From the NCBI GenBank assembly GCA_015680685.1, contig MNCI01016273.1, forward strand, positions 2,261,053 through 2,325,052: a stretch of DNA of 64,000 bases, in the 5' to 3' direction. Shown in pieces: positions 24,736 through 36,072 of this stretch. This stretch comes from Gnetum montanum. Taxonomy: Eukaryota > Streptophyta > Gnetopsida > Gnetales > Gnetaceae. The notes under the pieces are model-generated. The model was not told the DNA's origin. It ran no database searches and saw only the letters and a program-made list of their open reading frames with translations. Position 1 is the first letter of the stretch, and the number at the start of each line of letters is the position of its first letter. The position numbers and the translations under genes were made by a program.

Positions 24736-24748
24736 CCAGTGCTCCTTT

Positions 24749-24815
24749 TGTAAACCTATCCACTCAAAACTTTACGGAGTAACTATGGATTATTTCTTTG
24801 TAAACTTCTGAAAAC
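24749..24815. other. Chimeric filler at the end of the inverted repeat
   Basis: Between the last hairpin bases and the X gag fragment. CCTATCCACTCAAA (24755-24768) is identical to 17628-17641, and AAAACTTTACGG (24766-24777) to 17448-17459, overlapping at the A run. The rest is unassigned. The pattern fits template-switching repair (inference). Confidence 0.5.
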
Positions 24816-25169
24816 CTATGCATCTGTGTCACAATCTAATGTTGAAGGAGTAGAGGAAGAGAGGGAACTGTAAACCTCATTATGACTTTTGCAAGTCTTC
24901 CAATCATCCCCAAATAAGTTCTTGTTAGTTATCAAGAAGGTCCTAAGCCTTTTGGGCCTCCTCATTCTATGGGATGTCTCATCCTTACTCGAGGTGTCAG
25001 AGTTGGATGACGAAAGTCTTTGAGTATTTTTGGGGTGTTCATGAACGTAGGGGACTCCTCCATAAGGTTGAGTACTTCAAACTTTATCTTCATCATCATA
25101 TAATTTGTTGGTTCTCCAATGAATTGCCTTAGTTGTTTTTGCATTGTCAGAGTCTTGTGAGAGAGACAT
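24816..25169 (-). pseudogene. X: 5' fragment of a gag gene
   Basis: Begins at ATG 25169 (MSLSQDSDNAKTTKAIHWR) and aligns with the gag starts of E2 and E3. It is cut at about 24816, before the gag core. This is the truncated front end of an element whose 5' LTR would be 25303-26155. One in-frame stop is visible. Confidence 0.8.
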
Positions 25170-25283
25170 TGTTGTGAAAAGTGTGTGACTTAATTGAAAT
25201 TAATTTGTTTTTTAAAAGATATATTGTGAATACTTGGTTATAGTGATCTTCTATGATATAACTAATCTAGATAACTAGCACTA

Positions 25284-25301
25284 TCCTTAGCAATGGTGCC
25301 A
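25284..25301 (-). other. X primer-binding site (tRNA-Asp type)
   Basis: TGGCACCATTGCTAAGGA, adjacent to the LTR at 25303. Its presence shows that this LTR served as a 5' LTR of X. Confidence 0.85.
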
Positions 25302-25302
25302 A

Positions 25303-26155
25303 TGATGAGTGGTAAGGTACCCCTACACTCAACCATACGAATATGAGTGTTTCACGCATGATACAGTCGAACATCGCAGACGGGCTAGTTATGGTATTTA
25401 GATAGTTACTCGTTGATTGTAGTTCGTTGTCTTCCCACTTGGACTAGTATTTTCTTTGTCATGTATGATTTAGTTTAAAGTGAGGTGTATGATGTGGTCT
25501 CTAACCTAGTTCTACTCATGGAGGCAATGGAAAATAACTTTAATTAATCTAGGAGGAAAAGGGAGGGAGAGTTAAGCTAATAGCACATAGGGGGAGAAAA
25601 TATAAACTAGCCTAAGTGTGATGAGCATCCATTCCTTAATCATCTGTACACATCTTGGACCTCATGCACCACTACTACTGGGATTACCAAGCGCAGCTCC
25701 TAGGTACACTACTGGGTTACCAAGTAGTCACACTTAAATGCTTGTGATTAAGTCATACTCATTCTACGTTTAAGGAGTTTATAGTGAAGAGATATTAACT
25801 ATGAAAGCAATAAATAACAATAACAATTAAATAATTAAATTAAGTGAATGCTACAATGATGAAGTAATCTCTATCTTTATTTCTAGTCATGTGTGTGTCC
25901 AAGTACGTCACACTCGAATAAAGGTGTCGTACAATTACAATCATCACAATTTAGGCATGCACTAGGGAAAAAGGGTTGAGAGGAAAAACCAAAAAAATGA
26001 TCCTACTCTAATACTAGCTTTCTATTGACTTTCTTGTGCATCCCATTGTGTATTTATGGGCTCACATGGGAACCACAATATCGTGCATTCGATATTGCAA
26101 GCCAAGCCACGATATCGCGTATGCGATATCATGCATGCGATATCATGGTCTAATG
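25303..26155 (-). repeat. LTR shared by X (5') and E3 (3')
   Basis: About 853 bp with standard TGATGAGTGG left end, TATTTATGG-type box near 26052 and a GATATCGCG array at 26075-26145. The outer end and the adjoining polypurine tract are missing: sequence jumps from GGTCTAATGA straight to AAAACTCATCC. Confidence 0.85.
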
Positions 26156-26299
26156 AAAACTCATCCTCAAGAAAAAAAATGAGAACAAGCCCCATTGATT
26201 ACATAGTGGATAGGTATGGAATTATCAACTGAATGGGAATTCATTCATGCCATAGCAAAGAATTGAATACAACAAAATTGGGACACGAACACAAAAATT

Positions 26300-29103
26300 A
26301 CAAAGTCTTGTGAAACTCATGTGGTTCCAGGTGGTAGTGGCTCCTCCATGGGTTGCTTTCTTTTGTCTTTTGTTCCAGATTTTGGAATTTGATGGTTCTG
26401 CAATAATTCTTGGAGCTTTTCCTCTTCAGTTTGGAGGTATTGTACCATCCATGCTGATGCCCCAATGTTTATGGAGTCGTCACCTCCCATGGACACAGTA
26501 GTTATGGAAACATTTGATTTGGTTTAACATACCAGGCCACAAACAATCGTCGTTCCTCCTCATAGGCTCTAGCTTTATCCTTGTACTCCTGGAAATATGT
26601 AAGCCATCGAGCCAAGTCCATTGCAACATCTTTCTAGCCTTGGTAGCTGGTCTTAACCACCTCTGGTTTAGAATTTGTGACTTCTAGCTTTTGCAATGTT
26701 TTCTTATTCTCTACAAATTCTACTTCATATTTGGTGTAGGTGGCAGCTACCTACTTCTCGAGCTTTATTCTCGAGCATCTTGCTATCAACATGGCTAGAT
26801 TGGCATATTATAGGTTTTTCAATTCCATGTACTTTGTGAGATCTTGAATTTACAAGTCCTAGCTTTTAAGCTCTACTTGGTGGGAAAATGCATATGTGTC
26901 CAATATGACCCACCAATTAGTGTGTTGTGCACTAAAAGTGTTGATGTGGGCCTTGGCCATACAGATCTCTTTTTCTATGACTTGTTTGTACATCCCCACA
27001 TGGTATCTAAAGTTATCCTTTAACTTTTTATGCTTCTTGGCCTTGTTTTGCCACTCGCTTATTTTGATGGACGTCTTCTAACGGATTGTGTGTACCTCCT
27101 CCATTAAGAGGGTTCAATTCTCTTTGGCTAAATGGTTCATGTCTTGGTTGATCTTGACCAAATTTTCTCATAATTGCTGAAAGTTTTTCTCAAGAACATT
27201 CTTCTGTTTCTTCATAGTGGTCAATTGAAGATTGTCAGCAGTGACCTATTTATTCTCTTCCTGTAAGGCTCTAAGTGCCTTGGAGTGTGCATAGGTTGGC
27301 ACTTGTGCCTTGGACGCATCCCAGTTGGCCTTCTCCTTTTTCTCTAACACTCTTTTATTGTCTACCAATAGTTTATTAAGTTGCTCTGTCCTGAAAGTGT
27401 CCAACTGGTTTGCGAGAACAAAATGAGATGGGTCCCATGGTGTAGCTTATAGGGTAATGAGCCTTTCTTCGAGTTTTTCCAACTCTGCTTCTGTGTGCTC
27501 AACCCTGGTCTCTACCATGAATAGCTTTCATTTGGTGGAGATGAGGTCTGATTGCATTGCCATGACATCCTGTGGGGTGTCGAACAAGGACATCATTACT
27601 TGTCTTGTCTATAGTAATCGATCAAGAACATCCTCATGTTTCACAGGAGTCATTGAGGGATTGGCTAGAGTTTGAGCATCCCATGCTCCTGTGAAATAGG
27701 CTGGTGGCACAACAAGGATGTTGAAAGATTTTTTGATGTGGTCTATGACCACTTCTATAGCTCCTATTGTATCTTGATGCTGCATGACCACCATTGTGGA
27801 CTCTTCACCCATTTTCAATTGCACCTGGAAAGACGTAGTATTCCCTGAAATTTTTTGTGAACAATGAGTCTCCCCTCCTCCTATTTGAATGGACGCCTCA
27901 CCCTATGTGTGATCAATAGAACTTGTGGGCTATATGGTGTCATCGATGATGTAGAAGAAATTAGCATCATCACAACTTCCCCAACTGACTGTCTCAGCGA
28001 TGGCCCTGAGATGGCTCATCAACGGTCGATAATCCTGCAACGGTGGTGACAATTAGTCTCGCTAGCTTGTGTTGGACCCTACTTGTTGTTGACTAGGCCC
28101 TATGCTTGGGAGTTGGCTAGGCCCTGCATTTTGAGTTACAGTGAGCCCCACCGTTTGTTCTTTCTCTAGCTCTAGTGTCTCACTAGAACTTTTTTTGGGG
28201 CTGGTGGCTTTAGTAGTTTGGTGAACAAAGCATTTTGTGCTCTTCTGGGAACATCATTGGTGTATCCTAGACTACCAGTAGGTTTGCACAACTTCCTGAT
28301 GAGACAAGGGAAGGGCAATACGAACATCCCTGTCTTACATTCTTCAAACCGTCTTAAGATCTCCATGAGATACAAATGAGGAAGGTTAGCATTAGCATTT
28401 TCCATCAATATTGCACATCCTCTTGCTGCATATGTTGAGATTATTTTTAATCCTCTTGTGGGGAAGATGTGATAAGTGCCAATCTTGAAGTATATCTTTT
28501 CTTCTAGTATTAACTCTCCATATGTCTTTTCCTCTTTTTCGTACGCCCTATCCAACCAAACTTTTTGTGCATTAGCATCAGAGTGAGTGGACAAGGGAGA
28601 AAATTTTGGCCCTATATTCGGAAGGTTCAACACTTCCACGATGGCCTTGGTAGAAAAATCTATAGACACACCACAAATTTCAAATGTGGTGCCTTCTTTC
28701 TTATTGTTCCAAAATTGGTACGTTTCTCCTAAGTACTAGGCACCACTTTCAGAGAGGATAGGTCATAATGGAGACCCTTTGAGTTGGTCCCTAACAGCCT
28801 CAGGAGAAAATTTTGTGAAAGGTCCAAAGTTTAATTCCACAATCACAACTGCCAATGTGGACCTTCTCAAATATATTGGATAGACATCAGGGACAACGTG
28901 AGGTGTTGTCCTTGTTTAGGTGCCTCAGAAGCTCCTCCTTCTATTTGTCCCAACTGTGCAATAGCAAGAATCTCTTGATGGATGCTAAATGATTGCACCT
29001 CCTACTTTGCATGTTGTTTAGGAGATGCTTGTCCTATGCCTCTCCTGGGTCACTTAGACACACCTTGAGAGGGTCCTTCTTGTTGTCCAAGTTTAGGGGC
29101 CAT
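26300..29103 (-). pseudogene. E3 ORF2: plant-transposon-like domain plus coiled coil
   Basis: Third-position ORF between gag and the 3' LTR, where Athila-like elements carry an env-like ORF. It starts at ATG 29103 (MAPKLGQQEGPSQG). The best open piece, 28172-28669 (165 codons), has SIDFSTKAIVEVLNLPN near its start and VLPFPCLIRKLCKPTGSLG near its end. This layout resembles the plant-specific 'putative plant transposon protein' domain found in Gypsy-derived ORFs (my recollection of the family; function unknown). Another piece (27609-27824) matches 57565-57753 of E4. The C-terminal third, about 27200-27400, is Lys/Glu/Leu-rich and coil-like. Stops and frameshifts are frequent. The product's role is unknown; it is not clearly an envelope protein. 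Confidence 0.65.
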
Positions 29104-29132
29104 CTGCAATCACACGAGGTTGATCATTAGTA
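29104..29132 (-). other. E3 ORF2 3' splice-site-like signal
   Basis: The element strand shows TACTAAT as branch-point candidate, then GTGTGATTGCAG joined directly to ATGGCC. The same arrangement occurs at the ORF2 start of the other elements. Confidence 0.6.
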
Positions 29133-29617
29133 AGGTTATTTACAAAATTTAAGTTATACCTTACTCCTGCCTTAATGAATTTGTTTATTATTTCATGTGA
29201 TCCAGAGTTAAAAAATCTTGTGAAAATGTCCCCTAAAAGTTTTAATATTGAGTTTCTTAATTTGATTAGGTGTCTTTAAAATTAATTTCTTGGTGTAGGT
29301 GAGGAGATGAGATTGTTTTTGGCACATGTTTATCATCATTTTTTGTAATCAATTATCCTTTATGGTATCCTTTGGATGATGATGAATTTCAAAAAATTTA
29401 TACATAATTTGGAGTATACCCCTTACCCATGACTATTCTAAACACTCCAAGTTCAAGTAGGTTCTTTTAGAATAAAAATCGGAGCACTAGCGAGTGAGTT
29501 ATGGCTATTGGAACAAGAGGTGCAAAAGTTGTGAGTTGTAGAATAAAATTTAAAAATTTCCCCCCACATGAATAGTTGAAAATGATGTTGACATGCATGG
29601 GGGAGGTTGGGGGGTCC

Positions 29618-29712
29618 ATATATATAGTTTTGCACGATGCGATATCATGTACGTGATAGTGCAATCGTGATATCGCATCAGACGCAATATCACATATGTG
29701 ATATTGTAGCCT
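29618..29712 (-). promoter_or_regulatory. E3 internal promoter-like module upstream of ORF2
   Basis: On the element strand a GATATC-type palindromic array (29631-29712) is followed by a TATATATAT box (29618-29626), 515 nt before the ORF2 ATG. Array type and array-then-TATA order match the U3 region of the element's own LTRs. Promoter function is inferred. Confidence 0.5.
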
Positions 29713-31072
29713 ATCGAAAGTAGGGTACTTAGAAAATTGGATAAATTGCTAAAATTCTAAGCCCAAAAATGAAGAACTTGAAGTCTTTGTAAAAGGTCTA
29801 GGGTAATATTAAATAGTCTTGAAGGCATAAAAAATATCATGGTGTAGAAGCTGGCAATGGAATGCATGAATCAGATGAGGAGAAAGGACATGTGTTGGTA
29901 CATAGGAACGTTTGAACCTGAAGGATGATGAGAGAAAGAGTATTAGAATCCTTGGAGGGTATAAAGTGATGTGATGGTGATGTATTATGAGTGTAGATTA
30001 CAAGGATTACAAAAGTGGGTCCTCCCTAGAGCAGGTTCCAACCTATAATGCCCTTGTGTAACCACACCTTAAAATGTCCATAGGCACTAGAAGGTTTAAA
30101 TAGAATCTAAATTGATCCAACAAAACACACACATGTAGATACCACTGTGATGAGGTAGAAATTTAATGCTACACAAGACATGAGTCACAAATTCATGTAC
30201 AACGAGATGGAATGAATTGTAGAAGGGATTTTAGAGATTGCGACATGAGGTAATTGGCCTAAGGCATAATGAATCCTCAGTTGTAAGGAATTATTAATGT
30301 GTCATTAACTTGTCACTCAAAAATCAGGACCAAGTCCATTCCTTTGATAAGTGACATCACATTGTTTCATCCCAATGATAGACAATAATAAGAGCATCAT
30401 GATGTCAAGGCATATGATCACTTGGCATTTCATACTAGGGAGAAGTGATTCTTGCTTTATGGCACACTCTCTCTTCTCTTTTTGTTGTTGTTTTTTTCTT
30501 TGAATGAATGCTTAAGCTAGAGAAGATGCCTACCTTCAGACATGGGTGCATGTCTTTCTTGTGGGACCTCCTAGAATAGCATTGCATTTCCTTGATTGAG
30601 TGCCTTTTGATTACTCTTCAATTTTTCATTAGATCTACAAGGATCTTAGTACAACTAAGCTGCATGATAACTTCTACAGATGTTACCAAAGAGAATCCAC
30701 AAGTCCCCTTGATGTCACACCCTAGCCATTCCTACTTAGTCCATTGTACTTCACTCTAGGTATAATAAACATAAGGTTACTTTAAGTTTTAATGATTAGG
30801 AATATCATTGTACCTAGGGTAGAACCTCTTATTAATGGAATGGGTAGGTGGATGTTGTGGGGCTGTTGTTCAAGTAATTAGTCACCTAAGACTTGATAGC
30901 AGAGAAAAACACCTCAACCAATGAGTCACATGAGTGTTTTATTTGTATATGAGATTACTCATAAAAAGATAAAACAATAAATAAAAAGATAAAACAAAAA
31001 ATTGAAAGATGAAAAATTGAAAAACAAAAATTGTAAAATTAAAGAAAAGGAAAAAATATTTATTAATTCTTC
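29713..31072 (-). other. E3 internal non-coding region
   Basis: Shared with E1 and N: TCCTCCCTAGAGCAGGTTCC near 30010, AGATCTACAAGGATCTTAGT near 30630, and an A-rich tract at 30955-31065 just after gag. No coding homology was recognised. Confidence 0.55.
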
Positions 31073-33336
31073 TTAGAATGGAGGATATACCCCATAACTA
31101 ATTGGTTGAGGATGGATAGAATTAATAAATGGAAGGTTGGGATCCTTGCATGTTGGAAATATTGAGACCCAATCATACTTACCTCATTGGGGTTCACACA
31201 CTTGATTAGAGTTGACATAGTGGGGAAAGTTATAAGATGTGGTTAGTTTATAAGGAGTTGACCCACTATGGTACTTGTGACCGTAAGATGGTATGAAAGG
31301 ACCAACATGTCTCCCCATGTGGAAATATTCATTGGGCCCCATGGTTATTAGAGTATTGAGTGATGGGTTTGATAAGGTAACACGAGGTGCTGGGTTTGAA
31401 GAGGAAGATACACCACAGTGTTGGACTTGTGCTGAGTTGGCAGATGTAGTGGTTTCTAAACTATGATGTCCATTTTTATGGTCACGTCTATAAAAGGGAT
31501 TCCTATGATGTTGTGGAGGATTCCCACTGCTATTGATAGTAGAAGTACAAGTAACATTCATGGGTTGATGCTTTGGTGCAAATCCTTTGGGTATAATTGA
31601 TGGCGATGTAGAAGGAGGTGAAGGATGAGAATTTTGAATTTGAGGAGAAGTGTAGGGCCCCCAAGGTGGTGGTCCTATTGGTGAGGATATGGGTTGATAG
31701 TATTGAGGAGAATAATAATAGTGTGCAAGATAGAGGATGTTGACCCAGTTGGGGAAACAAGATGTTGAACTTGATAAGCACTTAGGTTCGGATGGTATGA
31801 AGCGTGTAACCAGTTTGGGGATGGCCTTTGCCATGACTAGGATTGTTGTCACTGTGATTTAACATAGTATTTTTTTATGAACTTTGGATGTAACATTCTT
31901 CCCCAATGCTCATGCAAATGTGACAAGATTGGGCATTGGCCCTTGGGGTGATTGTACAGGCAAATGTTACATTGATATGTATGATTGGTAGTTAAGTTCT
32001 TATTCTCTTCAAACCTTCTTACTGATTATGTAAAGGTGTTTTGTCTTGTTTCTTGGGTTTTCATAACTCAATCTCCAATAATTTTGGCATATTATCCACA
32101 TTTTTCATGTATCCATTCCATCATCCTATTGATCTTTGCCTCAACTTCATCCAATGATTATAGTATTGGCAAAGATGGTTTTACCTCCTTACGTTTAGTT
32201 GATTTCTCTTCTTCATAATCATGGGCCCTTGTTGATTTTTGGGACTATTGAGATTTTTCAATATTCTCCCATTTATCCATTTCTCCTTCTTCTTTTGCTG
32301 CCCACTTGATAAGCTCTTGAAGTTGATGGGTTTGTAGTTTGTATAGTTGACCTTAGGCATACATCCCTAAGGTTTCCCTTGTTTCATTATGGAGCCCATC
32401 TATGATATGGTACATTAGCCTCTCCTCAGAGAACCCATGGCCTAGTAAGTTATTTAATAGTGCATACTATCTTTCTAAGGCCATGTCCAAGGGTTCATTT
32501 TTCTCTTGTTTCCATTATTGGATTTGCCTCCTCAAGGTTGACACTATGGCATAGGTTTGATATTGTTTAGTAAAGAGTTCTACAATTATTGGCCAACTAT
32601 GGATTGATTTTGGTTTTAACAACCTGTACCACACTTTTTCTTGGCCAATGAGTGTCATAGGAAAGAGCTTAATTCTTTTCCATCCATTATCAATATTATT
32701 CCATACACAGGCCTCATAGAAGGCTTGTATATGCTGTTGTGGATCTGAATCATAGCCTCCTACAAAATTGGCAAAGTTGTTTAAATCAAGCCTGGGTAGA
32801 CAATTTTCTTTGTGATGCTTGTAGGATATTTGAACAACCTCTTGTATAGGCATTAAGCTCTTAATGACTAGCAAGGGTTCATTGTGACTAAGTGGATTGT
32901 GAGTTTGCAAGTTGAGATGATGTTGTCCTTGTTCATGTTGGCATTCTCAATTTTCTTTGTGAGCTCGATTTTTATTTCTAGATTGATCCCTTGAAATATA
33001 GTCATATGTGTCACAATCTAATGTTGAGGAGTATAGGAAGAGAGGTAATTGTAAGACTTGTTATGACTTTTGTAAGTCTTCGAATCATCACCAAATAAGT
33101 TCTTGTTAGTTATCGAGAAGGTCCTAGGCCTTTAGGCCTCCTCATTCTATGGGATGTCTCATCCTTACTAGAGGTATTAGAGTTGGATGACAAAAGTCTT
33201 TGAATATCATTGAGTATTCATGAATGTAGGGGACTCATGCATAAGGTTGAGTACTCCAAACTTCATATAATTTTTTGGTTCTTCAATGAATTATATTACT
33301 CATTGTTGCATTGTCAAAGTCTTGTGAGAGAAACAT
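31073..33336 (-). pseudogene. E3 gag (decayed)
   Basis: ATG at 33336, TAA at 31073-31075. The gag core is at about 32910-32350 (LPRLDLNNFANFVGGYDSDP, KVWYRLLKPKSIHSWPIIVE). The zinc knuckle CNICLYNHPKGQC is at 31933-31971. The Pro/Ser/Tyr-rich C-terminal part, at 31184-31852, is open for 222 codons. Multiple in-frame stops. Confidence 0.85.
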
Positions 33337-33450
33337 TTTTGTGAAAAGTGTGTGACTTAATTGAAATTAGTTTATTTTCTAAAAGATATATTGTGAATAC
33401 TTGTTTACATTGATCTTGTATGATATAAATAATCTAGATAACTAGCACTA

Positions 33451-33468
33451 TCCCTAGCAATGATTCCA
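33451..33468 (-). other. E3 primer-binding site (tRNA-Asp type)
   Basis: TGGAATCATTGCTAGGGA on the element strand, one base from the 5' LTR. Confidence 0.82.
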
Positions 33469-33469
33469 A

Positions 33470-34350
33470 TGATGAGTGGCGAGGTACCCCTACACTCAAC
33501 CATATGAATACGAGCGTTTCATGCATGATCCGGTCGAATTCCACAGATGGGCTAGTTGTGGTATCTAGATAGTTACTCATTGATTGTAGTTTGCTATCTT
33601 CCCACCTAGACTAGTATTTTATTTGTCACATATGATTTAGTCCAGAGTGAGGTGTATGATATGGTTTCTAACCTAGTGCTACTCCTGGAGGCAATGGAAA
33701 TAACTTTAATTAAGCTAGGAGGAAAAGGGAGAGAGAGTTAGGCTAATAGGACATAGTGGAAGAGAATCTAAACTAGCCTAAGTGTGATGAGCATTTGTTC
33801 CTTAATAATGCATACACATCTTGGACCTCATGCATGACTACTACTGGGATTACCAAGCTTAGATCCTAGGTACACTACTGAGTTACCAAGTATTCATACT
33901 TAAATGCTAATGATTAAGTCATACTCTTTCTACATTAAAGGAGTTTAGGGTGAAGAGATATTAACTACAAAAGTAATAAATAATAATAAAAATTAAATAA
34001 TTAAACTAATTGAATGTTGTAATGATGAAGTAATCTCAATCTATATTTCTAGTCATGTGTGTGTCCAAGTATGTCACACTCGAATAAAGGTGTTGTACAA
34101 TTACAATCATCACACTGTGGGCATGCACTAGGGAAAAAGGGTTGAGAGGAAAATTTGACAAAAGGATCCTACTCTAATGCTAGGTTTCTATTGGCTTTTC
34201 TGTGTGCCCCATTGTATATTTATAGGCTCACATAGGAACTGCGATATCGCGCATCCAATATCGTGAGCCAAGCCATGATATCACATACACGATATTGCGT
34301 ACGTGATATCGTGGGTGCGATATTGTGGTCTAATGAATCAAGATTCATCA
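33470..34350 (-). repeat. E3 5' LTR
   Basis: 881 bp, TGATGA...TTCATCA. It has a TATA box at 34217-34225 and a GATATCG/GATATTGCG array at 34238-34330. Confidence 0.9.
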
Positions 34351-35149
34351 ATGGCCTAAAATTATGGGCCTAATAGTAGATCAAAATTCACAAGACCTCA
34401 AAATAAATGAAAGCACTTAAGTAATGGTTAGTTTGGTGGTTGAATAAAGGGACCTAAAGCAAGATAAGAATGGATCTAATGCATCTCAAAATGAAAAAAA
34501 TGACTAGTGGTGGATTAGGAAGATCTACAAGGAATTTTGGGGTGGATTTTATGGTCCACATTCTACTATTACCCCTAGTTCTTAGGCTTCTTTCCAAGAT
34601 ACTAGAAAGAAATGGACTCTCAAAAATTATGATAAGTTTGGTAACAAGTATGCATGCTTTGGAGGATCCATGAATAATCCTCCCTAATGTCCTAGCATAT
34701 GGTATTTCATCTACTCTAGAAACGATGTTGCTTGTAACTATCTATAAAACCTTAATTAACAATTAACTATAAGGGGTGTAAATGACAACCATTAATTAAA
34801 TACTCTTGAGTATCAATTGCAAGTAATCAAGGTAAATGAAAGTGGGTAAGAGATTGAGTCTCTTAGAGTGATTGAGCAAATATCATAGAGCTTGGTAGCA
34901 ATTTAGTAGAATGTCTAAGGAGAATAATCAAAGTAAGAACCTAGCTTTCATTTGATATTGATGGTTCCAATATAATTCTCATCAAAGATGATAGACACCT
35001 TAGTTGATATAAGTACTATTCACAACTTTATTTTATTAAAATAGGTCATATCAAAAATTTACAAGTATAATTGACTTTGACATCCTATAAGTTAATCAAG
35101 TTTTATTTAAATAGATACATGGAAGTTATGAGAGATGTGGAGGTGAAAG
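34351..35149 (+). pseudogene. Fragment of another Gypsy element (protease region)
   Basis: The plus strand around 34990-35040 reads DTLVDISTIHNFI, a decayed form of the retroviral aspartic protease signature LVD(S/T)GATHNFI. It is followed by DVEVKVGH and LEFLVMDFNYFKPFFD near 35130-35230, as in chromovirus-type proteases. Stops are frequent and no LTR was found for it. It differs from the E-family protease, which reads KALLNSGSSVNFI. Confidence 0.5.
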
Positions 35150-35926
35150 TTGGCCATTGAAGTGAAAAGCTAGAATTCTTAGTCATGGATTTTAATTATT
35201 TCAAACCATTCTTTGATAATAATGTTTTAAAAAGGAAAAACTGTTAGTTTCCCCATACCTAGATGTGATATGAGGTAATGTGGTGATTAGTTGTAAAGAT
35301 TCAAGTGGATTATTCCTAGATAAAATTCATGAACAACAATAAAGATTGAGATTGTTCTTCATAATTGTAGCATCTCACATAGAATATATTTACTTTCTAA
35401 TGTTTTTTTATTATTACTATGTCATTTACATTTCCTAAGTCTTTTACCATCACTATGTTCATTAGTAAATGGAGAATAAGTACAATTGGTTTCAAGTGTA
35501 AAGTGTAATTATTTGGTAAGCTGGTAGTGACTTTACTTAATTGGCTCAGTGGTAGGATTACTTGGTAATCCCAGTAACAAGTACATCAACCCAAGACATG
35601 TATGATAAGCCAAGACCAAATATTTATTGCCATAGGCTAGAATAGCTTTATTATTTTATTGTTCTTAGTTAATAGAATTTATATCTATTTTTACTATGTT
35701 TAGTGTTAGTGTACTTAGAGCCTACTAACATAGTTTCAGCATATATCTCATTTAGAGTTAAACCATATATTTTTAACTCACTAACTCAAAGTGAGAAGAC
35801 AATGATCATGAAATCATTATTAACTCACTAGTATACATACATTTTCCATTCACAGATTATGACCTAATCATGTGTGAACACTTGTAATTTGTATGGTTGA
35901 GTGTTGAAATTTTCTCCTATTCATCA
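35150..35926 (+). repeat. E7 5' LTR (decayed, approximate start)
   Basis: Reverse-complement matches to the other LTRs are scattered along it: AATAAAGATTGAGATTGTTC near 35345, TTACTTGGTAATCCCAGTA near 35560, GTATGGTTGAGTGTTGA near 35895 and the end ATTCATCA at 35926. Divergence is clearly greater than among the minus-strand LTRs. Confidence 0.65.
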
Positions 35927-35927
35927 T

Positions 35928-35945
35928 TGACATTATTACTAGGGA
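35928..35945 (+). other. E7 primer-binding site (tRNA-Asp type)
   Basis: TGACATTATTACTAGGGA, one base after the LTR end: the same site as in the other elements, further decayed. Confidence 0.75.
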
Positions 35946-36072
35946 TGTGTTAATGTTTGATAGTAGTTAATATTAATACAGTTCGTTGTATCAACATATT
36001 GTCAAGTCTATCTTTTACACTTAAAATAATTTTTCAAAAATAAAAACATATTTAACCATTAACTAATTTAAA

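Larger units (their letters stand above)
25303..34350 (-). mobile_element. E3: gag plus ORF2 Gypsy/Athila-like element
   Basis: Minus-strand element of ~9 kb with LTRs 25303-26155 and 33470-34350, gag 31073-33336 and a long ORF2 at about 26300-29103. It has no pol. The left LTR abuts the X gag leader instead of host DNA, and ATGGC after the right LTR (34351-34355) has no partner on the left. The left boundary is therefore a recombination joint, not an insertion end. Confidence 0.85.

Noticed and set aside
26300-29103. ORF2 of E3 as a host gene captured by the element.
   Set aside because: The same ORF with the same start context occurs in several elements (E1, N, E4), so it is a family component. 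No host homolog was recognised.
26300-29103. ORF2 as a retroviral envelope gene.
   Set aside because: Position is env-like, but no signal peptide, transmembrane segment or fusion-type motif is visible; the sequence instead shows a transposon-protein-like domain and coiled coil.
34470-34673. 67-codon plus-strand frame right of E3.
   Set aside because: No domain seen; the nearby protease-like text is in a different, broken frame, so this is probably a chance frame in an old element.
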